64,000 bases of DNA, from NCBI RefSeq assembly GCF_000003815.2, contig NC_049979.1:2478606-2542605 (forward strand). Reading direction: 5' to 3'. The position numbers were made by a program, and so were the translations under genes. Shown piece by piece: positions 42,291-54,450 of this stretch; within the stretch, counting starts at the first letter, position 1, and the number at the start of each line of letters is the position of its first letter. The stretch comes from Branchiostoma floridae. Lineage: Eukaryota > Chordata > Leptocardii > Amphioxiformes > Branchiostomatidae. The notes below the pieces were generated by a model. It made no database searches, was not told where the DNA came from, and saw only the letters and a program-made list of their open reading frames with translations.

Positions 42291-42985
42291 GTGACTTGTG
42301 TCTAAATCGTTCCCTTTATTTCCCGTCTCGTTATTACTGATTTGTACCGAGCTCCCGAGACGGGCGCCTTCAATCATAGATAAGCCCGGGTAACGCTTCT
42401 CAATGCAGTCAGATAACGAAAGTACCTCCATCCCCGCTCGGAAATATTGCATATAACCCAGTTATACTTATTAGAAACTTAACACTTTTTATAATTGATT
42501 CTCTGTTATTATAAATTCAATATACCGCACTGTACACTATTTGCATCATGTTTGCATTATCTATGTATTTATTTCACCTTTTTTATGTATATTTATAATG
42601 GCGATTCATGTACTCTTGTGTGTTATTCATTGTGCTTTGTGAGTGGTGCCGTGATCATAAGCTTTCAGTTTGAGTACGGCGCCGCTGTGTGTGCAATTTG
42701 TAAAATAATATATAAATTCCCCGAACTGTACACCAGTGTGCGTCCATGAAGAAAAAAGATAAGGGTTAATTATGGGCTCGAGGTCGGTGTATAAAGGGAG
42801 TTATGACGGTGATGTTACGTAACCGCCTCCGGTCTGCAATGCGCAATCATTACTCAGATGTTCGCGTGGGTCTGGAGAAGGGATTAAAGTCCGGATGTTG
42901 CTGGTAGATCGCTTGTTGCCATTCGCAACAAGATCACAACAAACCACATGGTACGTTAGAAAGATTACGTTACACAACACTGGTC
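42291..42985. other. intergenic, no gene recognised
   Basis: No repeat or coding feature seen. Confidence 0.3.
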
Positions 42986-42987
42986 AG

Positions 42988-43341
42988 TATCAGACTCCTC
43001 GATTACATAGCAACCGATTTTATCGCCGTAAGACCAGTCTTAGATGAGAATTTTTATTTCAAGTCGACAAACAACTAAATAATTTGATATACATAACAAC
43101 CTAAAGGCTAAAAACAAGTAATTCGACAGGAAGCGACAGGATGAGTTTATATTTTTTTCATGGGCTTTATTTACAAGGCATGATACAGAATCCTCTATTA
43201 CATAGCAACCGTACTCTTAAATCACCATAAGACCAGTCTTTCAAGTACTTTCAAGTCGACAAAACACCCGAAACATTTGATATACATAACAACCTAAAAA
43301 CAAAGAGTCATTCGGCAGGAAGCGACATGATGAGTTAATCT
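42988..43341 (+). repeat. tandem duplication of about 195 bp
   Basis: ATTACATAGCAACCG, TAAGACCAGTCTT, TTTCAAGTCGACAAA, TTTGATATACATAACAACCT and GGAAGCGACA occur in the same order in both halves (42988-43147, 43184-43341), with moderate divergence. Confidence 0.88.
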
Positions 43342-44040
43342 TAATCTCCAAATTTTATCCAGTTGTAGAAATAGACCTTATCTTTTAATATTTAACCTGG
43401 ATGTCTATGGAATTATTTTATCTTCAGTTTGAACAACGTTGTTAACACATCTGTCCTTGGTGCTGAGCCTTCTGTTCTTGCGCATGCTGCATTAAAACAG
43501 CATTTCATCATATATCATTTTCAGTTATGTATAGGTTATTACGTTATATGATTCCTTATCATTACTACTACTTGATTTGGACTCATCTTCATAATGCATA
43601 TTCAATTTGTTATAATCAATTGCGTTTTGGTAATCATTATTTTTATCTTCTGCATACAAAACCTAAGAAATGGTTTCTGACATTTTAATTTGACCTCTGA
43701 ACTCCCACGATCACTTTAAGTTCACGTTCACCTCAGTCAATTTTGTTACTTTTATGTTTACTAATTAATCTCCTCGCAATTTAGCCCCTGACTGCGAAGA
43801 GTGGGTATTCGGCACACCCAATTTAACAATAACAATAACAACAATGTCCACATCAAGACCTCACTTCGCCAGACCTTCATCCCTTTTTTTGGTTAGGCTG
43901 CAAGTCTGATGTCATTGAAAAAATAAATTACGGACTATCTACCTTCAGTACGGTTTAGCCTTAGCCACAGGCATGTCTCTGACAGGTCAGATATATAAAG
44001 ACGACCTCCTCCTGTGTGCGGTGTGGACATTTGTAACATG

Positions 44041-44270
44041 TTTTTTTATCTATGCTGTATCCAACACCCCATCATTAGCAGCTGTGCTGAACTTAATAAC
44101 ATTATTACAATACAGCACGCTGGCGAGTAGCGGTGAGGTGGGCATTTACTTTTCGTTTGAAGTTCTGTAAAACTCTAATATCTACAATGTCCTGTGGGAG
44201 GCAGTTCCATAGCTTTACGGTAGCAGGAAGAAAAGTTCTTTTGTGACAGGAGGAGGTTGACTGGACAGGT
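44041..44270 (-). mobile_element. LINE ORF2 C-terminal fragment
   Basis: Minus strand reads HKRTFLPATVKLWNCLPQDI then VDIRVLQNFKR. LPATVKLWN-LP is the same kind of LINE tail as at 30391. Its 3' neighbour (44041-44160) recurs at 27863. Confidence 0.75.
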
Positions 44271-47200
44271 TCTAGGGCTGCACTGTGTTGGGATGTTGAC
44301 AGACGTGTTTCACGGCGGTGTACGTAGGGCTCGGGTAGTAGGTCGTTCAGTAGTGTTCACGGGGGGCTGTGCGTGATGTGGAAGGGGCGTCACATCGATT
44401 GACCGAGTCAGATTCAGAAACATTTCTGTCCGTCAGACTTTAAAAAAATCCCAAAAAAAATCAAATCGATGGACTAATTCAGAAAGATTGAGTCAGACGT
44501 GTTTGACATGTACGGTTTGAAGGCAAGTTGAACACCGTCTGGAAATGTAATGTGGGTCACTACGTCCCTGGTACTGAGTAATTCCTGTTCAAAACACAAT
44601 TTTTTATCAAAAGAGAGGATTCAGAAAAATACTGTATGGATATGCACACATTGCCATGAGAATTACTGCACTTAAGCCATGTGGTGATCTCAATTCCTCC
44701 AGACCCAACCATCCGTGGTGATCATTTCATCAACTACCAACATCGCAAAGCACTCAGCCACCGTGCCGGTAATTCTGGCGAAACATATGTCAGCCCGCAC
44801 CACCGTGAGAAATGATAGTAATTCAAGAGAAGCCGAGGCCTTAGAGCGAAGATTTTAACATTATTTTCTACCCCACAGCAGCCGCAACAGGCAGTCTCTT
44901 GCATGGCACCTCTTATATATAAATCATGGTGGGTTGCCGGTCGCATCACTCCTCGGCAATATGGCCCATGGCGAATTCATCACCCGACCATGTCGCTGTG
45001 ATCTGACATCTGGGAGCGAAAGTTGCAGATGTTGGGCGTTAGCTTTGTGCTACATACAGGTGGTCATGACACGCTGCGTGCTCGCTAAGTACTCTCACAT
45101 ATGGTAGTGGATTATATAAACCTAGCTGGAGGATTATATAATTTATGTTTTGACCGCAATGCCTGGCGGCAGCTGACCAACACCCCCCGTGTCGACCTTC
45201 GAGACCGAGAGGGTAGCAGCCGTCAAGGCGAAGAGAAAGGCGAGGAAGGCCCGCCAAAATAGGACTGGAAACCAGTAGACTTGCCATACTCGATATGAGT
45301 GGCTGTCCAGGTGGGGGATTACCTGGAGGGCCCACACTACATACGAGGGGGGAGGGGGCGGATAGAAGCAACAGGGTTTTAATTTGACGATAAGAGATTT
45401 CTAGATTCGGGCCGAGTGCGAGGTCGCCTCACGGAACAAAACTGGAATTTAAGCACATTTAAGTATTTCGGAAAGTAGGCTTAAATATTCGTTTTCGTGC
45501 TGTGGCTACTGAATTAGAAAGAGGTTTCTTAAGGAGATAACCCACCGGGCGCCGCTTTCTTAGAAATGGTTGTCGTTGCGTTAATCCACTGATCTGCGCA
45601 GGTGACCATACCACATGGGGAACGTTTATAGAAAACTCGCCCGCACATCTGTCAAAGGATCGTCTGTTTCCTTAGACTGTGGCCGACAAGCTTACGGAAA
45701 GAGATCCAGAGATGCACAATTTCAGGGTTCCGTACAACCCACAGCGAACAGCGATGACCATAGACTTACGATTAGCATAACTGGAACCCCACAACTCCTA
45801 CATGGCCGACACTTTACTATACTCCAGCATCAGCTAAGTTTGCATCTCGGTATCTCTTCAGACATGGCGAACCAGCCGGTAAACTGCAAAAAAGAGGAGA
45901 AGTGGCCGTCCATACCTCACGCTAAAGAACTTTATTGAATCCGAGACTGAACTAAGTGATAGGGATCTAACCATAATGATGAATGATGGATCGAACTGGA
46001 AGCAGAACTTTGTTAACTACAACTGTATAGGAGTATGTCTATGTATGTCTATATGTATGTATCTTTTCCATACCAGTGACACTCACGAGGGATGGTGCAG
46101 ATCGCCCGACACGTCTCGGAGCACACCTCGGCTTTCTGTGCAGCAGACATGATTTATCACAACGCAAATGAACGTGGCTTTCATGTCGGGCACGCCTTTG
46201 TACCCCCCTCCCACGCGGATCGATCCATTGCCCGTTATCAGTTGTGTGCGAGCCCCGTGACGGATCACTCCCCTTGCCCGCTCACATCCGCCGGCTTTCC
46301 CGGACGCTATCTAGCGCGGGAGCACGGCTTATCGTCTCATCGTTTGTAAATGGTGCTGCTGGAGCTGTCTGTTCCCGATTAGATAGAGTTTAGTGGACAT
46401 AGTGACATGGGGCTGGGTGGAGGCGGGCTAGGGATTGACAGTTTGTTTTCCCCAGAGAGCTATTCTAGATTATCGTTAGAAACATTATCAATTTTTTTTT
46501 GCCTCCTACGTTTAAAACTTGCAAAGAGCGCATGGTGTCGGATAAAAAATATTTCTTACATCTGTATTTGCAAACATATGTACGAAGTCCAATTGCCATG
46601 GTACGATACCGTTACAACTGTACAAATGTCTATATATGTATATGTATATGTATATACATGAATATATATAGATGATAAGTGGACTTTATGATTTCAGTAT
46701 ACATCTAGTTTCGTAGGTTTATTTATTTTTTCAGATTGTGAAATAATAGCAGGTATTTTTCTCTACAATTCTATAATGAATAATACAGGAGAGGTAACCT
46801 GTATTTTTAATGTCTCTCTCCCAAAGCTATCCATTGATAATAAAACTATCCATTGGCTTTACATATACATGTATAAAATAGATGCAGTAGGAGCCAATTA
46901 ATTGCACAACGGATTATCGCACACTTCTGTTAATTGCACGGAATCTCAAGAGCCCCATTCCACACTGGCAAATGGAGTGTGCAATCAAACGGCTACTACC
47001 GTAGATGTGCGTGGATCATACAAACCGATGAATAAGTAAATGGCAGCTACCAGTGGGTGAAACGAGTCTTTCCTTGGTGCTGGATCAGTGGCTGTTGTTT
47101 GTACCTGGTCACTTCCTCTCAACCTCCATCCGTGGGCCTTCATGGCCGGTGTACTTTTTTTTCTTATTGCAACATATATTTACAATACATGGTGACGGCA

Positions 47201-47400
47201 CACTCAAGTCATGACTTATATTCATGCCGTCACCGCAAACGAATACAAATACATAGATAAATAAATACAGGAAAATAAAACAAAAATAACAAATAAGCAA
47301 AGCACTGACGCAAAATGTCCCGATCTACTTTCTGACTGGTATTGGGTTATCGCTTAGTCGTGCGGACATCTTGCAGCTACTCCACATCAACTCAGTATAC
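44271..47400. other. intergenic, no gene recognised
   Basis: About 3.1 kb. ORFs of 60-110 codons (for example 45039-45371 minus, 45615-45938 plus) show no domain. 45270-45300 shares a short CCAGTAGAC...GAGTGGCTGTCC block with about 4222-4250. Confidence 0.3.
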
Positions 47401-47409
47401 ATCACACCA

Positions 47410-47469
47410 TGAGGCGTGTGCATGTGTGTGTGTGTGACTGTGTGTGTGTGTGCGTGTGTGTGTGTGTGT

Positions 47470-47521
<52 letters not shown>
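47410..47521 (+). repeat. (GT)n microsatellite
   Basis: About 110 bp of GT with few interruptions; makes a Cys/Val ORF. Confidence 0.97.
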
Positions 47522-47524
<3 letters not shown>

Positions 47525-48239
47525 AAACACACATAAATGTAGTAACGGTGTCCTCCCTTTTCCCGTTAGCCCTTCTGAGGGGACGATACAATACTCAATA
47601 AAATTGGCGGGCTATTATATAATAATCATGTTTTAGACATTGCCGTCGGAATCCGAAATAATCTTTTACTGTATGTGCAGCGTGCTTTCTCTGACACAAG
47701 TTAGTAAGATTGGGACGGAAATCGACGTTTAGGTACCTGTAGCGTAAGTACAATAAGAACAAGACACCGAATGGTGAACTTAGCAACACTCCGCTGCTCC
47801 TAGATCTGGGACATTGGGTGGCCAATAGAGGGGGAGGGGGGAGGGGTGTTTAAGATTATGGTCCTTGCTGCATGCTGCATCGGCTCTAAATCAGTGATGT
47901 TTCTTAAACCATTTCTTAGGAAGGTATACGTGGGGCTTGAGCCCACAGAAATGCCTGAGGTGTACAGAGTTATTGCATGTCATTCATTACCAGTCTTCGG
48001 GCGAGGGTCCAGATTGACATTAGTGGGTTATCAACATACATAGCTACTGTGCCGCAGCGCAAAATACACAGTTAGCCCATCGATGGAGCGTAACCGACGT
48101 TTCTGGACAACTGTGTATGTTTTTCTCTGGTGCTATCGGTTCATACTATCACGGACCGCTAGTGCGTATCGCGTAACGTTCATCATCCGATACCGTGGCA
48201 GCCATAGAAAAATGGCGCTGAGCACTTGTAAATACATGA

Positions 48240-48640
48240 AAATTCTTTATTGAGACACGACAAAAGTACAGCGACTTTCGTAAGGTCTACATGTATAACA
48301 GCTACTTACAGTACAACTAAACACACATATATGGATATCTATAGGTATGAATAAATCATATAGGGTCTAGTTTGTCATTTACACTATTGGTTCTATGGTA
48401 TAAACATTCGTGGATATATTTGCCTGCTTGTACACAGTGAGGATTATCGCCTCCCAGAATGTAGTTGAGTTTATCTATCGAGCAGAGACTAGCAAATTCT
48501 TTAGAGCAAGCGGAAAGTAATGTGAACAGCTCTGTGCGTTTGTCATTATATCGAGAACATTCCATAACAAAGTGACGTTCGTCTTCGATCTCATTTGGGC
48601 AGAATGGACAAAACCTCTGGTCACGGGGAATTTACATGTA
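48240..48640 (-). mobile_element. LINE ORF2 end with zinc knuckle, and 3' end
   Basis: Minus strand reads RFCPFCPNEIEDERHFVMEC then SRYNDKRTELF, a C-X2-C ... H-X4-C knuckle found at the end of many LINE ORF2 proteins. The frame continues to a stop at about 48356; the 3' end near 48245 reads as AATAAAGAATTTTC on that strand. Confidence 0.85.
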
Positions 48641-49685
48641 CATGGTTGTACCTGGTGTCCCCGATCCTCTCACCCACACGTGTAACATTAGCCTGCAGAA
48701 GTTCAACACGGTGAAAACACTCGAGGCAAAGCTATGCTAATTAGCCCCCGGGTGAAACAGCAGTGTAGGATTACTCCGGATTTACATTTCCATTGGTCCC
48801 CTAACGACGATTTCAGACAAGGGGCCTACATCTCGCAATTTACTGCTGAGCCTGTCTGACACGCATGAGGACCGTTAGCCGTCATTAGGTGCTGAAATTC
48901 AGGTTAACGAGGCTGAATGGAGCGCTGGACCTGTCTCAGCACGACACGGTGATTGGGAGAGCGCTGAGAGATAGTAGTTTGAAAATTGGGTCGTTGACTC
49001 GTGTTTGCGATTTCGGTGTCCGTGCGCCCTGCTGTTTAAGTAATGGTGATCGCTGTAATTATTAAGCATCCCCCTGGAGATGGATTATCTCGCTTTGGTA
49101 AGGAATTGGGGATGCTTGTTTCTGTGTAGGACGGAAAGATGTACACAGCAGACAGTAGGGAAAGAAGTTTTGTACTGTGAAGTATGACGTGCTGCCTTTT
49201 CCAAGATACGTTATGCAGAAACCAAACGTCCAAATCGAGTAAAAAGTGATGGGTCCTCAGACTAGAAATAACCAATACATGTACTTACATGCTGCAAACA
49301 CTCGTTGGGGAAAAGTTACGATGCCCTAGTCAATGTGTTTGAAGATTATCTCTTCACTTAGTTTGAGAGGTATGACGTGTTTTCATTTCGTGTCCCCACT
49401 GACAAGTTGTGCCGTGCTGGCTGATGGCGGTGTCTGTATGGCGCACTCGGGATGAGATGCCATGTATAATTGGGTACTAACAGATTAAGAATGTCGCCGT
49501 TTTGGTACAGATGATACGTGCAGATAGTTTTGTAGGTGTTTTGTGCAAAACAATCATCATTGTGGGTCTAATGATTTCTGAAGCAGTGAACCTTAGTGAG
49601 GGCTGGTCTGGGCCTGTGTCTTTTCATACTCCTTTCGGGGCTGAAATTGATATCAGAAACATGTCGCACAGAACAGCAGACGGTT
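48641..49685. other. intergenic, no gene recognised
   Basis: No family or coding signal recognised. Confidence 0.3.
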
Positions 49686-49689
49686 TAGC

Positions 49690-49970
49690 ACCAAGGGCAG
49701 GGACATTGGTAAACAATATGTCGCAGTACCAAACTGGCCGGAGCATTAAGGAAGGAGGTAAACAATTAGCCACAATACTCAACTGGCCGGATCTCCCATG
49801 ACAGAGGTCATTACCTATTTGTATACAATTTGCCACATTACAATATTTCCCGAGGTACTTAGGACAGAGGCCATCTCTATTGGTAAACAATTTACCACAG
49901 TACAAAACTTCCCGGTATACCAAGTATAGAGGCCATTGTCATTTGTAGAGAAGTTGCGGTAGTAAAGATA
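49690..49970 (+). repeat. degenerate 60-70 bp tandem repeat
   Basis: GGTAAACAAT + A/T-rich + CCACARTAC + AACTKSCCGG recurs about four times with ACAGAGGCCAT spacers. Confidence 0.7.
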
Positions 49971-50057
49971 ACGGCAGGCTAGAGAGGATGCTATACCGTC
50001 TCTGACATCTGTCAATCAATCTTGTTCCCATGGCCGCGTCCTGTCAATCACTAACCG

Positions 50058-50131
50058 CCCCCCCCCCCCCCCCGTTCTCCTTCATTTCCTCACGACAGGA
50101 TACGACAGGATACGACAGGATACGACAGGAT
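50058..50131 (+). repeat. poly-C run and 10-bp GATACGACAG repeat
   Basis: About 16 C, then four ATACGACAGG units at 50092-50131. Confidence 0.9.
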
Positions 50132-52660
50132 GCACATTTGTATCTCCGTTTGTAGCCATCATAAAAGGCTGGACTCTGCAACCCTGGCGCTGTCAGTTAT
50201 CCATTCGTCAGTCGTGCAGTCGTGATCTGAAGCAGTTACAAAATGTCCTAGGGCCATGATTTATCTAATAAAGTTACTGATATTCTTATTTTCTAAGTCG
50301 AGGGTTAAATCTTTTAAGTGGTATTATTCCTTAAATGTACCTTACTGGTCAGGAAATAGCTCTTTCGGACAATTTTGCCGCGAGGAAAAATACCCCGCAG
50401 TCGTTTTCTTTCCTGCGGAAGAGACTTTAGACAAAACTTGATTTCCGGCCTCCTTTCTGGGATGAAAGCGATTCCAAATGCCACCGATGCTTTGAGTATC
50501 AATTTCTGTAGAAAACATAATCAAAGTCTTGTAGAAAACACAGCATCGTTTCTCCGTAAGGCAATAAAATACATCAGAAGATAACTCATGAGATATCCGG
50601 GGGATTCAGGCATCTTTGTTGCAAGTTAGAAGCATTTCGGACGATGAATGACATTAGGCTGGATATGTCACCCACGCAGGGTGATTTATATAACAGTTAA
50701 ATGTACTGCCAGCTTAGATGTTACCCATGTAATTCGTCCAGACACACCAGTGTATGTTACGCCTCCATGTGCAATAGTACTCGGCTGTATAAACACTAGT
50801 CTTAGTATTTGTACTTGACAAATGTACTATTGTTGTTGTTTTTTAATAATAAAACTAATAGATAAATGTACTGCCAGGTATCCAGCAAGCTGTAACCCGG
50901 ACTATGATGTCTACAGCTACGACTGCTACATTTTTAGCCTTAAATCTGACACACTCTCGTCTTAATATCATTATCATCAGTCGAGGAAATTGTGAACATT
51001 GTCCCTGAGAAAGCTGTTTGCTTTATTCCTTACTGCATGTGACCATCCTACCATACTATACCGATTCTAACGTTTCAATGTGTAGCTCTGACATTGTGAA
51101 ATATTATGCCTAATAAATCGTTCGGTGACAGTGATTTATCTATATGCTTTGGCCATACAAAGAAGGTTCAGGCATTCATCAAAACAGTAGGTATAGTATA
51201 TATATCATAGTCATAGAATGTTTGCTCTTATCTCGACATTTTATAGGACATTACAAATAGACAAGTTGGTCCTACACGACTGAGGTGATGCACGGAGCTC
51301 TTTCAAGTACCTAGTGGCTGTGCAATGTGTTTTTTAGCCAAGCACGCCGAGTGACTCTTCTCCATAAGTGCGTTTTGCTCTTTCACGTTTGGCTCCAGAA
51401 GCTTCCCATGTACGAGATGGCCAGCCTTGCTTCCCCACCCGAGCAGACGTGTGCAATTCCTCACTACATGTCCTACTGATGAAGCATGTAACACAACACA
51501 GATCCATGCAGCCTACAACATCTAATAACACCAACAACAGATGAATTTTATGCAGTATTTCAAGTAAATTTGCGGCAATCAGCCCCCATAGTTGCCCGTG
51601 AGTGGGCGGAGCTGCTGAGTTAAGTGGAGGCGACAGCGGGGCACATTTGCGCAGCGGTTCTCTCGTTAGAGTCCACAAATTACCACGCCAGGTAGCGGAG
51701 ATTGCAATTTATTTCGGCACCGTCGACCCAAATAGAAAAGTCAATTGAGAGAGAGTAAACGTGTTAAGGCATGATGATTGCGCGTTCGCCCACACGAATC
51801 TCCCGGGCAGGTACAAGCCGTATATTTGAGATAGGACAGCGCCAGGCTACCATAATGGGCTCTAAACATGTGTGAGTATTTCTCGCCGTGTCAGAGCGCA
51901 GAGCAACAGGCGGCCGCGCACGCAGAATACAAATGTCTCTGGTGACGTGCGAGGCAGTGCGAGGCGGGTCACACCGTCTGTAATAGGCAGTGAATATTGA
52001 TGAATAATGAATGATTTCACGAGCGCGGTGCTTCTGTGATAAGCGAAAAGTAAGCGCAGCTATCTACAGACAGCACACGCCTGCATTTTGGACCGATAGT
52101 CAGATTAGGGAAACGATATCTTATCAAGGGATCTGTGTTTTTGCTGTTTATGTCATTCCACACATCACAGAAAAAGTGGGCCCCTCGTCTTCGACTATCT
52201 CAGAAAAAAAAATAATTATATTTTAGTTATATAAGTTATATTTTAGAGTTAACCTTTAGACTAGAAAAGTCGTTTACTTTACTGTTTACCATTGTTTGTC
52301 CGTCATTTTGTCACTTGCAATTTGCCTTCAGGTAAAAATTTGCAATAAACATCAATGATCATCATTAGTAATCCAGGAGAAGCTAGGTCATATATAGATG
52401 GCCACATCATCTGTTATGGTAAATCCGGCTAGCTAGACACCGCAACGTTTCAAACAGGAGGGAGGCTGGAAAATATGTCATTCTGTTTCGCTTCTCTCCC
52501 ATATCGGATCGTTTCCACCATAGATAACCCGGCAAGCCATCCCGGTGGAAGGACTCGGCCGGAATGCTAAGTGGGAAGCGGCAGAGGAATTCGCATTCTG
52601 CAGGCTTCCCGTCAGTTTCTATCCAAGTGCATGGAAGATTCCCGTGGCTGGGTAGAAGCT
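50132..52660. other. upstream intergenic region, no gene recognised
   Basis: About 2.5 kb with no repeat family I can name. A LINE-like 3' end (TTGCAATAAACATC) lies near 52340. Confidence 0.3.
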
Positions 52661-52664
52661 GCTT

Positions 52665-52855
52665 TGACGTCACTTCTCGAATTTCAGACCCCATGAAGAA
52701 GATATGAAAGGTGATACGCGGCACTCATGCAAGCGGGACGAGCGATCGTCTGACGTCAAAACCCCTGTCTGACGAGAGCGGAGGCGAGGTTGCTAGGAGC
52801 GTTGCCAGGCAACTGATGAATGGCACATGCGTCATCGCCGGCTACGGTATAAATA
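52665..52855 (+). promoter_or_regulatory. CRE / X-box / TATA promoter
   Basis: TGACGTCA at 52665-52672 and 52751-52758, RFX-type palindrome GTTGCCAGGCAAC at 52801-52813 (a half-site GTTGCTAGGAGC lies just before), and TATAAATA at 52848-52855. Transcription should start near 52880. Orientation fits the gene at 53041. Confidence 0.75.
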
Positions 52856-52879
52856 TCGGCTGACGAGCTCTTCCTGACA

Positions 52880-53059
52880 GGGACCAGCTCCGTTCGTCAC
52901 TCAGGCCAGTTTCTCCGGTCGCTCTGAAGGCGCCTAGGCGGCACAACCCCGCTCCACGCCCCGACCGTCTACCCGGGACGAGCCGGTACAGCTCCGATCG
53001 AGACCATTCCAATCTGACTTCTTGCGCATTCCTTTCTTTAATGGATACTTCCAGTGCGT
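52880..53059 (+). other. exon 1 (5' UTR and first six codons) of the secreted proprotein gene
   Basis: Begins about 25 bp after TATAAATA. The only ATG is at 53041 and is followed after 19 bases by the GTAAGT donor. An alternative donor at 53054 would drop two codons and keep frame. Confidence 0.6.
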
Positions 53060-54450
53060 GTAAGTTATTTTCCGATCCCTTGCAATTTTTTTACAGTTGA
53101 CTAGAGAATTTTTTGAGAAAAAAATCTGCCAACTGTTTCCACGATGAAAAGCGATCAACAGTTGTAGAATGTATCCAGTTTTATCATTCTTGAACCCATA
53201 ACCAGATTTTGTTCAGCTGTAAAGTACGTACTAGTGTGTCGCACGCACTGAGCGCTTTACCTGGCCTTGGCGGTGATGTGTGAAGATTTGCAATGTTACG
53301 GACTGAACGCGCAGAGCGGTGATGCGATTAGGCACCAGTGATGAGTCACCTGTGCCACTTGTTGACTTCAATTTTCTTGCTACCCCGTGTTTATGGCTTG
53401 CCTGTTCTTTCTCACACAGTTCGGATGATGGTGCGACTCCTGTGTCTGGTGGTCATCCTGGGGTGCACGCTGCCCGCAGCCTGGGGCTACCCGGCCGCCA
53501 CCCTCCACCGCCGGACAAGGCGAGAAGCCTCCGCCCCGCCGAAGCCTCGCCCCGCCGAGAAGAGACAGGCCCCTCCCCGCGGCAGCCCGGGCCAGCTGGA
53601 GGAGAGCCTCCACCAGCTCCTGCGACAGGCCTCCCTCAACAAACCGGCCCAGCCCGCGCCTCAGATCGCCGCGCTCCGCCCCAAGCCACTCCAGCCAGTC
53701 TCAAACCAGCCAAGCTTCCAAAACATCGACCTCGGCTACCTCCTCGGCCCCGGTGGCAAGGACAGCGCTCCGCAAGTCGCCCCGCCCAAGTACGTCTCCA
53801 CCCCGAAAGCCAACGCGGCGTCGGCCGCTGACCTCCAGGACTACCTCAACCTGTTGTCGCAGTACCAGCTGGGCGGAAACACCGCCGCCGCCTCCCCAAA
53901 CCTCCTGGCCGCCAACTACCCCGCCACCACCGCCGGGCAGGCCGACCTCCTCCCGCCCGGCGCCTACCCACAGAACAGCTACACGGCGGACGACTACATC
54001 GAGGAGCTGGAGGACGCGGTGTCCTACATCATGAACAAGCTGTACCAGTACCAGGCCATGAAGCAGCTGGACAGCCAGTACGCCGACTACTACCAGCTGC
54101 TGCGAGAGATGCCGGCCCCGCAAACCCGCGGGTTCGACTACGACGACTACCTGGATCTGCTGGACCCCACCCTGTACGGAGACGACCCAGCCTACGAGCA
54201 GGACTCGGCGGCGTACCGGGAGAACGAGCCCGCCCACGACGAGCAGGAATCCGCCGAGGACGAGATGGAGGGAGGAGAGTCCGAGGAAAGCAACAGCGCC
54301 GCCGGCAGCGGAGACGAAAGTTCGGCCGCAGAGACGGAAAAAGCCGACAAGGCAGCGGAGAAGAGCCCGTGCGCCGACAGAAAAGACTGCACCAAGAAGG
54401 ATTCCGACAAGGCTGACCTAGTCACCCGCCTACACAAAACCAGAGACTAG
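53041..54450 (+). CDS. secreted acidic proprotein, neuroendocrine precursor-like; family not recognised
   Basis: Two exons: about 52880-53059 and 53420-54450 (GTAAGT donor; acceptor TCACACAG). The first ATG of exon 1 (53041) joins in frame, giving MDTSSAFR before MMVRLLCLVVILG; total 349 residues. If start 53425 is used (better Kozak context) it is 341. Signal peptide about 1-29, then RR (37-38), RR (40-41) and KR-Q (54-56), where a freed glutamine could cyclise. Next come Pro/Ala-rich sequence, a Tyr-rich predicted helix (DDYIEELEDAVSYIMNKLYQ, about 198-217), FDYDDY (245-250, possible Tyr sulfation), an acidic tail (about 275-315) and a CADRKDC pair (C324, C330). Granin-like in style, but I see no granin signature; proSAAS-like is another possibility. 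Very GC-rich third positions. Confidence 0.82.

Noticed and set aside
41118-42452. 444-codon minus-strand ORF (HCELSSFGASP repeats)
   Set aside because: It is the 70-bp minisatellite read through; all three frames are open, and the unit is not a multiple of three, so the protein repeat changes frame.
53338-53424. 29-residue N-terminal extension MMSHLCHLL... of the secreted protein
   Set aside because: It is intronic sequence, including the polypyrimidine tract and the AG acceptor at 53418-53419.
53319-53831. 170-codon + ORF starting MMRLGTSDESP
   Set aside because: Different frame from the signal-peptide protein, and its first part lies in the intron upstream of the acceptor at 53419.
53701-54237. 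178-codon antisense ORF (Val/Gly-rich) opposite the secreted proprotein
   Set aside because: Shadow of a GC-rich coding exon; codon bias and signal peptide support the + strand.
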